Source: Diogma glabrata
Taxonomy: Eukaryota > Arthropoda > Insecta > Diptera > Cylindrotomidae
Direction: 5' to 3'
NCBI GenBank assembly: GCA_963693315.1
Contig: OY856188.1
Coordinates: 95,847,745 to 95,911,744, forward strand
Length of the DNA: 64,000 nt
Under the pieces are notes generated by a model, which was not told where the DNA came from, made no database searches, and worked only from the letters and a program-made list of their open reading frames with translations. The translations under genes and the position numbers were made by a program. Of this stretch, positions 54,882 to 64,000 are shown in pieces; the stretch's first letter is position 1; every line of letters starts with the position of its first letter.

Positions 54882-55024
54882 CAAAAAAGATTGATCAAAG
54901 AAATGCTCCATATAAAAATTCAAAGCAATACTGTTAACAAACGTACTGATACCGATAAACTGCATGCAATATATACCATTATTAACAAAACAAAAAAAAT
55001 TCCAACAACCACAAAACCCATATG
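54882..55024 (+). pseudogene. Penelope-like ORF C-terminus
   Basis: KRLIKEMLHIKIQSNTVNKR followed by TDTDKLHAIYTII matches the end of the GIY-YIG region of Penelope-like proteins (E..HI..Q...N..TD...L...Y). It continues the frame interrupted at 50988, and a TGA ends it at 55023-55025. The 3' UTR and terminal repeat follow directly. Confidence 0.8.
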
Positions 55025-55171
55025 AAAATAAAATCCTAATTCCTAGCACACCCAACATCATACTTCTCAAAAATATCGGCTCTCTGAAATGCTCATTTTC
55101 TTCTTCTTTTTATAAAAATGTATACAAAATATCGCCTTCAATTTTTAATTTTAAACATTTAAACAGTTTTT

Positions 55172-55504
55172 CAGTGAAACATTAAAAGAAAATAACATTT
55201 TAAACAATAACATGTATAGATTAAAGAAGATAAAAATCTAAAAAAATTATGTAATTCCTGTGCCGTAAATTTTTTTATTTTTTATGGTTGTTGGTGTGTT
55301 TATTATATACAAATATGACATAGTTTTTTCCTTTAAAAATAGTTAAATAATATTATTTTATTTTATGTTTTATTTTATCATAATTAAGTTTTTATATTTT
55401 AACTCTATAAACTAGCACATATATATTAAACCAAATGTTTGCCTTATCTAAAATACTTTATGAATGCCTGAAGAAGAAAACAAAAAATTTTTGAAATATA
55501 TAGC
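55172..55504 (+). mobile_element. Penelope-like 3' terminal repeat
   Basis: Found inverted at 48774-48994 and 49985-50106. Near the end it has CTGAAGA...GAAATATATAG, the layout of a hammerhead core with a weak stem. A similar, better-stemmed motif is at 58865-58894. Confidence 0.75.
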
Positions 55505-55514
55505 AATTATAATA

Positions 55515-57113
55515 TCTATCTATAATCTTCTATAATAATAAAATAAAGTGTTTGTCTGTCTGCGTGCGCTCTCCAGCGAAATCTGTAGCACACAGGAGTC
55601 CGAAATTTTGCCAGGAGAAGGCCATTAACAGGTACTAATGCACCTCGGAGCCAAAATTTTAAAATTTAATTTAGTTTTTTTATAATTAATAATTTTAATT
55701 TTCCTAATGGTTAAATGTATGCCTAAATGTATATTATATTTTATACTTTTTATTCAACTTTCTATCAGTTATCTTTGATCGATTTTTTTTCCGCAAAACA
55801 AAATTACCATTCAAATGGAAAATTAAAGTATAATGTGACAAACAAATTCATTTAGATGAAAATTATATACATTTATATATTTATTATATACATACAATTA
55901 TATGCATCCAACACATTACGTTGCAAATAATATTTATAATTTACAACAAACATGTTCTTGGTTAGCGCGTATATACATATGTAATACATATTTCATTTAT
56001 ATATATATATGTTATACATGTTCAAAATATAGAAAATGGGCGTTTTTTTCCTCTTTTTAGAAACATTGATGCAGCAAGTTTTTGCAATTGAACCGTTGAA
56101 TTAAAGAATAGGATTATGAACAATAATATCAAAGCTACAGGTTGAAAGTGTTTTACTTATTAAGAAAAATAGGTGTCCCCATTAATTTCAAAAACAAACA
56201 AACAATGTAGGTTATTTAAAGAAATCGGTAAAATATATGCAAATATGTCAATAAATGAAGTGATTTGACTGGTTTTAGATTAGTATATAAGTCTGGATTT
56301 ATAAATGATATTATTCTGATTATTATTTTTATATTATACTACGAATTAGTCTTATTATTATGTTTGTCCAAATTGTTTTTTAAAACTCTGGCAGAAATGT
56401 CGAAATAAGACGATGGCCATAAATCGACAAAACCCAAAAAAACGGAAACCTTCACTAAAAATGCTGTCATTCTTAGACCGGTTTTTCGATTAGTATCAAA
56501 CATCAGCGCTATGCATATTTAGTCTGCTCTTCAAAGTTTTCTTTCAGTGACATGCTCCATTACTAATAACAACACATAGAGCGCATGTAGAGCATTGGAA
56601 ATAATTGGTAAAATATATTTGAAAATCCAAATTGACTTTATTTAAGATCAGCAAATAATCTGGATAGATTGATAAATGAAATTAGTCAACATGACATGGT
56701 ACGATAAAACAGTAAATTTTGGTGCGGTGTGCCTATTTTGTATCGCAAGTATGACGGTTCCAGAGTAAGTCATTGACAACTGTAACACCAAATGAATGTT
56801 TTGACGTTCACCTAATTTTTCGCGACACATATTAAGCCAATTAACGTGAAAAATTGCAAGTGTTTAATTTAAACTCTCCGAAACTCTTTACCAATCACTT
56901 TCAAATGTTGACCTTCCGTTCAATTTTCAAACTATCTGGATTGATCAGCTAGAATGCTAATGATCTCTGTTATTCATATTTCCCAAATGATAAAATTAAA
57001 ATAGGCTCCTTCTATTCTCATTACGACTCTTTGAAATTATTCTTACTTATTCAACAAAATGTACGCACACAAACTTTTTTATAGGCGTAGCAACGTACGC
57101 CGGGTCCTGCTAG
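55515..57113 (+). mobile_element. Helitron-like element, probably non-autonomous
   Basis: The 5' side starts TCTATC after A and soon has AAAGTGTTTGTCTGTCTGCG, a common beginning of insect Helitrons. The 3' side ends GCGTAGCAACGTACGCCGGG then TCCTGCTAG before T (CTAG at 57110-57113), with a GC hairpin just inside. No Rep or helicase frame lies between. The 3' end matches those at 26739 (inverted) and 58496. Confidence 0.55.
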
Positions 57114-57334
57114 TAAAAAATAAACAAAAGTGTTCTAAATTTTCAATTGCTAATTAAATGACCTAAAATCCGAAGCTCTGAAAAAAAGACAAAAATTAAA
57201 ACAAAATTAAAACAAAATGGTCGACAAAATTCTTTTATAGATAAAAGTTAATTATTATATTAATTCGATATAACATTCATTTTATTTCGCATCATTTTCT
57301 TCACTATTTAATGCTCAGAATGAGTTTTAACATA

Positions 57335-58020
57335 TATCAGATAAATGTATTTATACCTAATTTTGAACAGTTATAAATGGATGAAAAGATAAATTATGTT
57401 AAAAGCATCCACACCCTCAAATACTTAATTTGTATCCTTAAAATAATTAAATGGTCATTAAATTACTATAAAACAAAAATTCCGGTGGGTTTAGTTAAAT
57501 AGATGATTCACTGCAAAGTTTAAAAAAAAACGGAAATAAAAATTTTGTAAAAATTTTATTTTCAAAACGAGAAATTATGCCATCGGGAAAATTTAGTTTG
57601 GATTGAGATTTAATGAAACTTTTTTATTCTGAAAAAAAAATGTGGTAAAAGTGAGGATACCCTCAACAGCGCCATCTTTGAAAATATTTTTTAAGTTTAA
57701 CACAGTTTTAAAAAATTATTTCAAAATTTTAGGTAATATTTTTAATTGTAATAAGTCCTATCAATTGCCTTTCCAATGAGCTATAAATGACTTAAACTGG
57801 TTTAGTCAATCGTTGGCAATCGATATTCAAAGAAACTCATGTTGCGCAAACCCCTAAAACTTTGCCACCATCCTGTATCATCGCTGGAGCAAAATTTAAT
57901 TTTATGAAAGAAACGTTATTTTTATTTTGCCATTGGCTATCTGTGTGTGAAATTATCGTTATCGAAATCAGAGGGGGTAAGGAACATCGATGTTGCGGTG
58001 ACGTGGAATCGCTCAAATAA
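57335..58020. repeat. Dispersed repeat, copy D (uninterrupted)
   Basis: Inverted match to 41727-42212 plus 46563-46795. It supplies the empty site for the Jockey-like LINE insertion. Confidence 0.85.
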
Positions 58021-58170
58021 TAGCAACTGGTTGACTGATAAAAGATAAAACTATTCTGGATAAACATCGAGAAAGTATTGTAAGAAGAAATATTACACAA
58101 AATTAAAGGTTTAAGTAAAAAAGAAAGGGAAATGACGATGTAGAAAGTGGTGGTGTGTTAAGATAGATCA

Positions 58171-58496
58171 ATTGCGTAGACATTTTGTTGACGTAGAAGC
58201 AATGATTTCAAAAAGTGGTAATGAGAAATGCTAGCATATAATTTTTAATTTTTCTTTTTAAATTTTCAAGTAAGCTTATGTGATCTCTAACTTATTTGAT
58301 CGCTAATTTTTCATATATAAAAAATGATCAGCTAGAGTTCTGATAATTTTTCATTCATATATTTAAAAAGAAAAATTAAAAATTATATGCTACCATTTCT
58401 CATTACCACTTTTTGAAATCATTGCTTCTACGTCAACAAAATGTCTGCGCAAAAGCTTTATTTATAAGCGTAGTGAAGCACGCCGAGCCCTCCTAG
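58171..58496. mobile_element. Inverted-arm unit ending in a Helitron-type 3' terminus
   Basis: GCGTAGACATTTTGTTGACG...CATATAATTTTTAATTTTTC (58171-58262) is matched inverted at 58361-58451. The right side then runs GCGTAGTGAAGCACGCCGAG CCC and TCCTAG followed by T, like the other Helitron ends. The left arm also matches 26785-26820 plus 30256 onward, the target of the RTE-like LINE. Confidence 0.65.
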
Positions 58497-58499
58497 TAA

Positions 58500-59310
58500 T
58501 AAAAAATAAACTCACTCATACCATTATTATTCATTCACAACAATTATTTCGCCATTAACTAACACCATAATAATTAAATCAAACAAAATCAAAGAAAAAT
58601 AAAAATAATAAGAAATAAACTCACTCATACCATTATCATTCATTCACACATTCATTTCACCATGAACACCATAATAATTAAATCAAAGAAATTGTTCTAA
58701 AATTTAAAGTAACTTTAAGCTTTTCACTTGATTACCATTTTTTAAGTTAATTATAACATAGTAACTCATGTTAAATTGTATATCGTTTTTTGTTTATATA
58801 ATTTATGTCAAAAACTTTATTTTCTTGTTGTGATATAATTTTTTATTATTTTTATTAATAATACTGAAGATGGGCCTAGCCCGAAATATATAGATTTAAT
58901 AATAAAAATTATATTCAATCAAACGGGGTAAATTGAGGAAAAACAAAATAATAAAATATAAAATTTTAAACCCGGCTAAACAAGTTTATAATATAAATCA
59001 AAGAAAATCAAAGAAAAATAATAATAATAAAAAATAAACTCACTCATACCATTATCATTCATTCACAACATTCATTTCACCATTAACTAGCACCATAATA
59101 ATTAAATCAAAGAAAATCAAAGAAAAATAATAATAATAAAAAATAAACTCACTCATACCATTATCATTCATTCACAACATTCATTTCACCATTAGCACCA
59201 TAATAATTAAATCAAAGAAAATGAAAGAAAAATAATAAGAATAAAAAATAAACTCACTCATACCATTATCATTCATTCACAACATTCATTTCACTAATAA
59301 TAATAATAAA
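58500..59310. repeat. Tandem repeat of about 95-110 bp, interrupted
   Basis: Units share AAATAAACTCACTCATACCA, TTATCATTCATTCACAACAT and CACCATAATAATTAAATCAA. Copies start near 58505, 58613, 59032, 59143 and 59245. The array is split by 58700-58975. Confidence 0.85.
58700..58975 (+). mobile_element. Penelope-type terminal fragment inside the tandem array
   Basis: It contains CTGAAGA, a T, GGGC-CTA-GCCC, then GAAATATATAG, the same order as the Penelope-like terminus at 55469-55500, but with a strong GC stem. It lies between copies 2 and 3 of the array. No coding sequence. Confidence 0.5.
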
Positions 59311-60343
59311 AAAACAAACAAAAATAATGCGTCTATACACTCCTAAATCAATGCATAAACTAAATTGAAATTTGATAATAATAATAAAAAAACAAAGAAA
59401 AGACTTGGGCAATTCCATTTGATATTGTATAGGGGGAGGCCGTTAAATTCAAAAATACATTTTAATTTGTCTATAACTTTTTTATTTATGATCCGATTTA
59501 TGCGAAAAATCTTTAAGACCTAAGTTACACTAATATCAGTGAACAGTGAAATTTTGAAACGAATCCATCTGCGAATAAAAAAGCTTTAGGCTCCAGAAAG
59601 TTTTTTTTAGCGTATTAATATATAAGATTATATTTTTATATTTTTTTTTTGATTCTTTATGCATAGAACTTTTTTCTGTTATTTTTTTTCTCTTGTTAAT
59701 ATGAGACATTAAAGTTTATAAATAAATTAGAAAAATCACTTTTTTGAGTACGAACTAAAAAGTGAAAAATAAAATTTTGCATTGAAACAACATTATGTTG
59801 CAAAAAAACAAACGGTATATCATTGCAAACGTTATGTCTTTTATAATTATACTAGTTGACCCCTGTGCTTTTACACAAAATATTTTTTCATAAATTAATA
59901 ACATTAAACTAATTTTAAAAAAAACTCTGTTTGCAACGTCTAGTTCAGGCAAAGCATGAACTGAAACTGAAATTAAAATTTAAATTTAATGTGTTACTTC
60001 GTTTATTTTTTTTAATCGTTTAATTTTTTTACATTTTCTTCTTTCCTTTCCGCATGTTCTCCTTTCCTAAGATATGGCTACGCTTTTTCGTGTCTTCTGT
60101 ATTATATATATGATTTTCTTCTAAATTGTGAGAAGAACAAAAATATTTAAATAGTATTTGAAACATATTAGCACAGATACAAACACAAGATTTTGGGCTA
60201 ATAATGTTTTTGATAGATAAACAATTTTTCGTCCCCATTTTTTACATAAAATAAAAGTGGGTGGTGTGGTGCATTCAATATAAAAAGTGAACAAGTGTAT
60301 GCAAAATATGTGAAAACTAATAAATCTAGCAAGATACTACAAT
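59311..60343. other. AT-rich stretch, possible decayed Helitron end
   Basis: ACTAGTTGACCCCTGTGCTT at 59850-59869 resembles the inverted Helitron terminus at 26738 (ACTAGCAGGACCCGGCGTGC) with substitutions; the match is weak. Nothing else was recognised. Confidence 0.3.
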
Positions 60344-60457
60344 AGTATATTTTATTACAAGTCTGGAAATAAGCGTTTTTCCGTGCGCACGTGACAAATT
60401 GACAAATGTCATGCAAGCACGGAAAAATCCATTTCCGGACGTGTAATGAACGATACT
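60344..60457. mobile_element. Hairpin MITE, about 114 bp
   Basis: AGTATATTTTATTACAAGTC and TTTTTCCGTGC at the left pair with GCACGGAAAAA and GACGTGTAATGAACGATACT at the right. Confidence 0.85.
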
Positions 60458-60498
60458 TTTTATTTTACTTATCTGAAAACAACGCAAAACAGTTATTT

Positions 60499-60616
60499 AA
60501 GTATTAAGGGCAGTAAGAGTGTTTTACCGATTGAGGATATATGTTTGGAGATCTAAACGAAGTCCAGATCTCTATTATATCCGAAATCGGCAATACTCTT
60601 AATGCCCAAAATACTT
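60499..60616. mobile_element. Hairpin MITE, about 118 bp
   Basis: AAGTATTAAGGGCAGTAAGA and GATATATGTTTGGAGATCT pair with AGATCTCTATTATATC and CTCTTAATGCCCAAAATACTT. Confidence 0.88.
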
Positions 60617-60939
60617 ATTATATTTTATGGACGATCAATAAAAATTCAATTAAAATTATTTAAATAATAAGACTCATTCACAAAATTCAAGTTTTAATGT
60701 TTTAAAGAAAATTTCTTAAAATGTCATTTCAAAATAGTAAGCTTGCGTTTCATCATAATTCTATACGTTTTTTTGTTGCAAAACTTAATTTCATCGAATA
60801 TTTTTTCAAAATATATTGCTTTTAAATCTTTTAAATGCAATATTTTTAAAAGAATATTATTTGAATTTGAAGATAGTAAATAGACATATACAACTATTTA
60901 ACTAAAAATCGTTTTTATTCACACCCTGAAGTCTCCCTT

Positions 60940-60992
60940 ACCGGCAAGTAATTACTTACCACCTGCATGATCGGTAAGTAATTACTTACCGA
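60940..60992. repeat. Two adjacent palindromes of GTAAGTAATTACTTAC
   Basis: CGGCAAGTAATTACTTACC at about 60941 and the perfect 20-bp palindrome CGGTAAGTAATTACTTACCG at 60971-60990, separated by ACCTGCATGAT. Confidence 0.85.
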
Positions 60993-61685
60993 CCTGTGAT
61001 TTGTAAACGAAACTTACTTTGTTTATTTACGAATCAGAGAGGTTCAAAATCGCCTGATCGTGCAAAAAAGAATATGAAGTAAATTTAGAACATTTTATTT
61101 TCAAAGTAATCATAATACATCGTAGTAGTACCAAACATGATTAACATTTTCATAGCAACGATATATTTATTATCGGCATTGTTTTATTTTCTGTCAGTTT
61201 AATTCATTTTAATTTTAAAAAATGTAGTCAAAATGTACTTAATAAATGCTACTATTAATACCAACGATTCCTGTATATACTAATTATGTTGTTGTTGTTT
61301 TCAGAAAAGTGTTATAAATAAATAATTGTTTTTCCAAAGAAATAACTATCAATTGTTTTTTTTTATTCAGCACACGGAAAAAAATCGGAGATCGGGTAAA
61401 ATTTTCCGTGCGCTATTCTGAAAATGACATCTTTACGTCTTTGTAAAAACAGATGAAAATAAGGCGTTTTCAGATAAGTATAATAAAAACTTTTGTTCCC
61501 TTTCTATACTGACAGCGCCACCCATTTCTATTTTGTGTCAAACATTGGAAGAGAATAGTACATTATATAACAAGGTTGAGAAGTAGGCTATTATTGACCG
61601 AGAACTTTTAGATCCTGAGGCGCGTAGCGCCGAGGGATATAATGTTCGAGGTCTATATTAGTCTTCTCAGCCGAGGTATATATAG

Positions 61686-62018
61686 AATTTTTTTAACTAC
61701 TAACACTAATTATCATATTTGCTTTCATTAGATTTTTATATTAGTCATTTTCCATTTCATTTTTTAAAAATCTTAAAATATCAAGTAGCCTGGAAGTTTA
61801 GTTTCATACAAATAAAACGAAACAAAGCAATGCAATTATTATTTGTTTGTGTTTTTTTTGTTCATTTCAATTAAAAATAAAAGAAAATTTGTCATTATTA
61901 ACCTAGGTAATTGTTTGTTATTATTATTGACCTAGCTTGAGAAAAATTACTTCTCATTGGGGCATTCGAGTAAATAATGACGATTTCTCAAGTTAGTAGT
62001 TAAAAAAATTCTTTATCT
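61686..62018. mobile_element. Possible TIR element, about 330 bp
   Basis: AATTTTTTTAACTACTAAC at 61686-61704 is inverted at 62000-62018 (GTTAGTAGTTAAAAAAATT). GC-richer motifs outside the left end (GAGGCGCGTAGCGCCGAGG) and inside the right end suggest related MITE pieces. Confidence 0.5.
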
Positions 62019-64000
62019 ATCAGAATACTAGGTTTTTAGGTTTTATTGTAATTTTTAGGTTTTATTTTATTTTTAAACCTTTTGCATATTCGAAAGTACT
62101 CATTTTTATTTTTATGGTTCTTTCAATCAAAAGTTATAAGCGGAAACGAAATTCTTTCTATTTGCTTATTTAATATATGTACTTTAAAAACAATTTGTGT
62201 GGTTTTACAATAGAGTTTTAGATATAGTGCTGTAAAACACATCGTTTGTTAATATAATTCAAAACAACCCTGCTCCCTTTATCTTCAGCTATAATCCCTT
62301 ATTTGATTAAACATCAATCAAAAACCTTAAACTTTGTATAAATCTCTATAAAGCTTGTGAGCTTTCGCAAATATTTGCTTTAATAAAAATTAACATCAAA
62401 CAACAAAACAAAGAGAATTATAATAAAAAAAATGAAAGATAAATAGACTGTACATAGTTTCTGCTCTCAACTAATTTGTTTTTCCGTTACAGTGGAAAAT
62501 TATGTTGAACAGCAACTGGATAGTTGTTTGTTAAAATTAAATTAAACAAATTGTTTGTTGTTCGCCTTTTTTGTAGGGTTTTCTGGTATATGTGCATTTC
62601 ATAATAAATTATTTTTTGATGGAATCAGTGGAATTTTTTGTTTGGAGTGTTTGTATTTTTGAAATTTAATATCGAAATAAACTGTAGTGTCATGTATTTT
62701 GTGGATATGGTTGTGATTATTTTTATTTTTCGTTTAATTTTTTAGGCTGATATCAATTTATAATTTCTGAACTTCAAGTACCTTCTTCTTTAGAAAAACG
62801 TTGTTTAACACATTAATTAACTCTAATTAACGTTTATTAATTAAAATACGAAGCCAACTTATTTTCAAATTATCACATACCCTAAAGTCTTATAAACAAA
62901 ATTATCACCAATTGTTATAAAACCAAAAGTGAAACAAAAACCAAACATTTTAATTCTTACAAATAAATTTGAAATTTAAATCCCTAATTTGCTTTGTTAT
63001 ACAATGACTATTTGTTTTGATAAAATGTAATAAAAAACAAAGACATTTATCTTATTATTATTAAATTAGACGAAATAAGCATTTCTAAGATATCAACATT
63101 GTCTATACATTTTATACTCCCCAACGATTCTTTATCTGTTTCAAGTCAACTAATCGAGAAAAGTCGGAAAAACGAAATAGAAACATTAACACGCCTTTTC
63201 TATTTTGCTTAAAAAAAATTCCATCATGACAATAAAAAACGAAATCAAAATATATTTATTGGAATAGCAAAACAATAAATTATACATAAAAGCTCTGTTT
63301 TGCTGATGATTTTCAGTGGATGGTGCTAAGTTGATAATATTTGTAAAAATATTGTCTTGCTAGAATTCCCTCTGGGAACAAATTTCATTCGGTCAATTTG
63401 TTGATATGATTGTAAAAATAATATACAAAAAACAGTTTTAGATTGAAAAATAATTCGTTGAAATTATTTAAAGATATGTTAACAAAATAAAAATTAAATA
63501 TTTACAAGCTTTCTTGAATTTGACCTAGCATTTAAAGCATTCATGAAACCATAAGATGAATACTTGATAGTGTTAGTACTTACAAAAAAAAATAATGTTA
63601 CCATCTGTCCACAAAAACTTACTATTCTTATCTCGACTTCAAGGGACCATCACAAAAACATATTGTTGATCTTAAATAACGATTTAAAGCTTAAATGAGC
63701 TTTTTTCTCTAAATTCAATTACTCAAAGAGTTGCAAACGATGATGTTAAAGTTTTAAATGAATACGAAAAAAATATTTGGGTAAAAACGTTGAAATGTGA
63801 GATGAATTTTTAAAATGTTTGATTCTTTTTTTATTTTTTTGTTATTTTTTTGCGAATATAAATTTAATATATTTATTTTCTTCAATAGCTACATAAAGAA
63901 CTTAATATTCTAATTTATAATAATAATTTAAAAGAAATTCAAACATAAGCCATTCATTTTGTTTAATTTTACACCAGATTTGCTTTTACGCAAAACAAAC
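62019..64000. other. AT-rich stretch, no feature recognised
   Basis: No open frame above background, no clear repeat and no RNA gene seen. Confidence 0.5.

Larger units (their letters stand above)
48774..55504 (+). mobile_element. Penelope-like element with inverted termini and two nested insertions
   Basis: The right terminus (55172-55504) recurs inverted at the left as 48774-48994 plus 49985-50106. The coding part (50107-50988) is 5'-truncated and joins the inverted copy directly. Its C-terminus resumes at 54882-55011 after a 3.9 kb insertion. Inverted and tandem terminal duplications with 5' truncation are hallmarks of Penelope-like elements. Together they account for about 1.9 kb of the 6.7 kb span. 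Confidence 0.8.
60458..61495. mobile_element. Region bounded by about 30-bp inverted repeats, containing nested hairpins
   Basis: TTTTACTTATCTGAAAACAACG at the left (from 60463) is inverted at the right near 61470-61492 (CGTTTTCAGATAAGTATAAT). Inside the right end a further palindrome, CACACGGAAAA...TTTTCCGTGCG, lies at 61372-61413. No transposase frame is present. Confidence 0.55.

Noticed and set aside
56648..56830. 60-codon minus frame inside the Helitron-like element
   Set aside because: No Rep or helicase motif and no recognisable family, and it is short enough to be chance.

Overview
The window looks like insect (arthropod) nuclear DNA. It is strongly AT-rich, with long homopolymer and microsatellite runs. 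Every coding stretch I could recognise belongs to a transposable element. I found no host gene, rRNA or confident tRNA, and no bacterial operon structure. The mix of elements (Ty3-type LTR elements with Lys and Trp primer sites, RTE-like and Jockey-like LINEs, an I/R1-type LINE relic, a Penelope-like element, Helitrons, a Crypton-like tyrosine recombinase, foldback elements and many hairpin MITEs) fits an insect with a repeat-rich genome. The species cannot be named from this.

Layout: 1-6766 (mostly minus strand) is the 5' part of an LTR retrotransposon. It has an intact Gag with an N-terminal RING-H2 finger, a -1 frame overlap into a protease/pol frame that runs off the left edge, a tRNA-Lys primer-binding site at 4547-4564, and a candidate 2.2 kb LTR holding a 36-bp minisatellite. 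6840-15980 is noncoding apart from degenerate tandem repeats and one decayed LTR/primer-site relic near 10.5 kb. 15986-19423 holds a TIR element followed by a 2.7 kb foldback transposon with about 54-bp subterminal arrays. 20-26 kb carries MITEs, a gypsy gag relic, a possible tRNA-derived motif and a LINE RNase H relic.

26739-35830 is a readable nest. A minus-strand Helitron (helicase C-terminus at 30752-31060, CTAG 3' end at 26739) was entered by a full-length RTE-like LINE (26820-30241, 14-bp target duplication) and by a TA-flanked MITE. Next to it a TIR repeat was entered by a Ty3-type element (31182-34718, 5-bp duplication CTCTA), which later lost everything from mid-RT to the tip of its 3' LTR. 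36-41 kb has a TA microsatellite, palindromic MITEs, a Crypton-like recombinase relic and a gypsy integrase tail. 42213-46550 is an apparently intact Jockey-like LINE with a 12-bp target duplication, sitting inside a repeat whose uninterrupted inverted copy lies at 57.3-58.0 kb.

48774-55504 is a Penelope-like element with inverted terminal copies, split by two later insertions. The second insertion (50989-54881) contains hairpins, a 700-bp 9-mer satellite and a 1.16 kb palindrome with another hairpin inside one arm. A Helitron-like element (55515-57113), a second Helitron-type end (58496), a tandem array interrupted by a Penelope-type end, and several hairpin MITEs fill most of the rest; the last 2 kb shows nothing. 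The genes do not form a pathway. They are layered generations of mobile elements, and the order of insertion can be read from the target duplications and empty-site copies.
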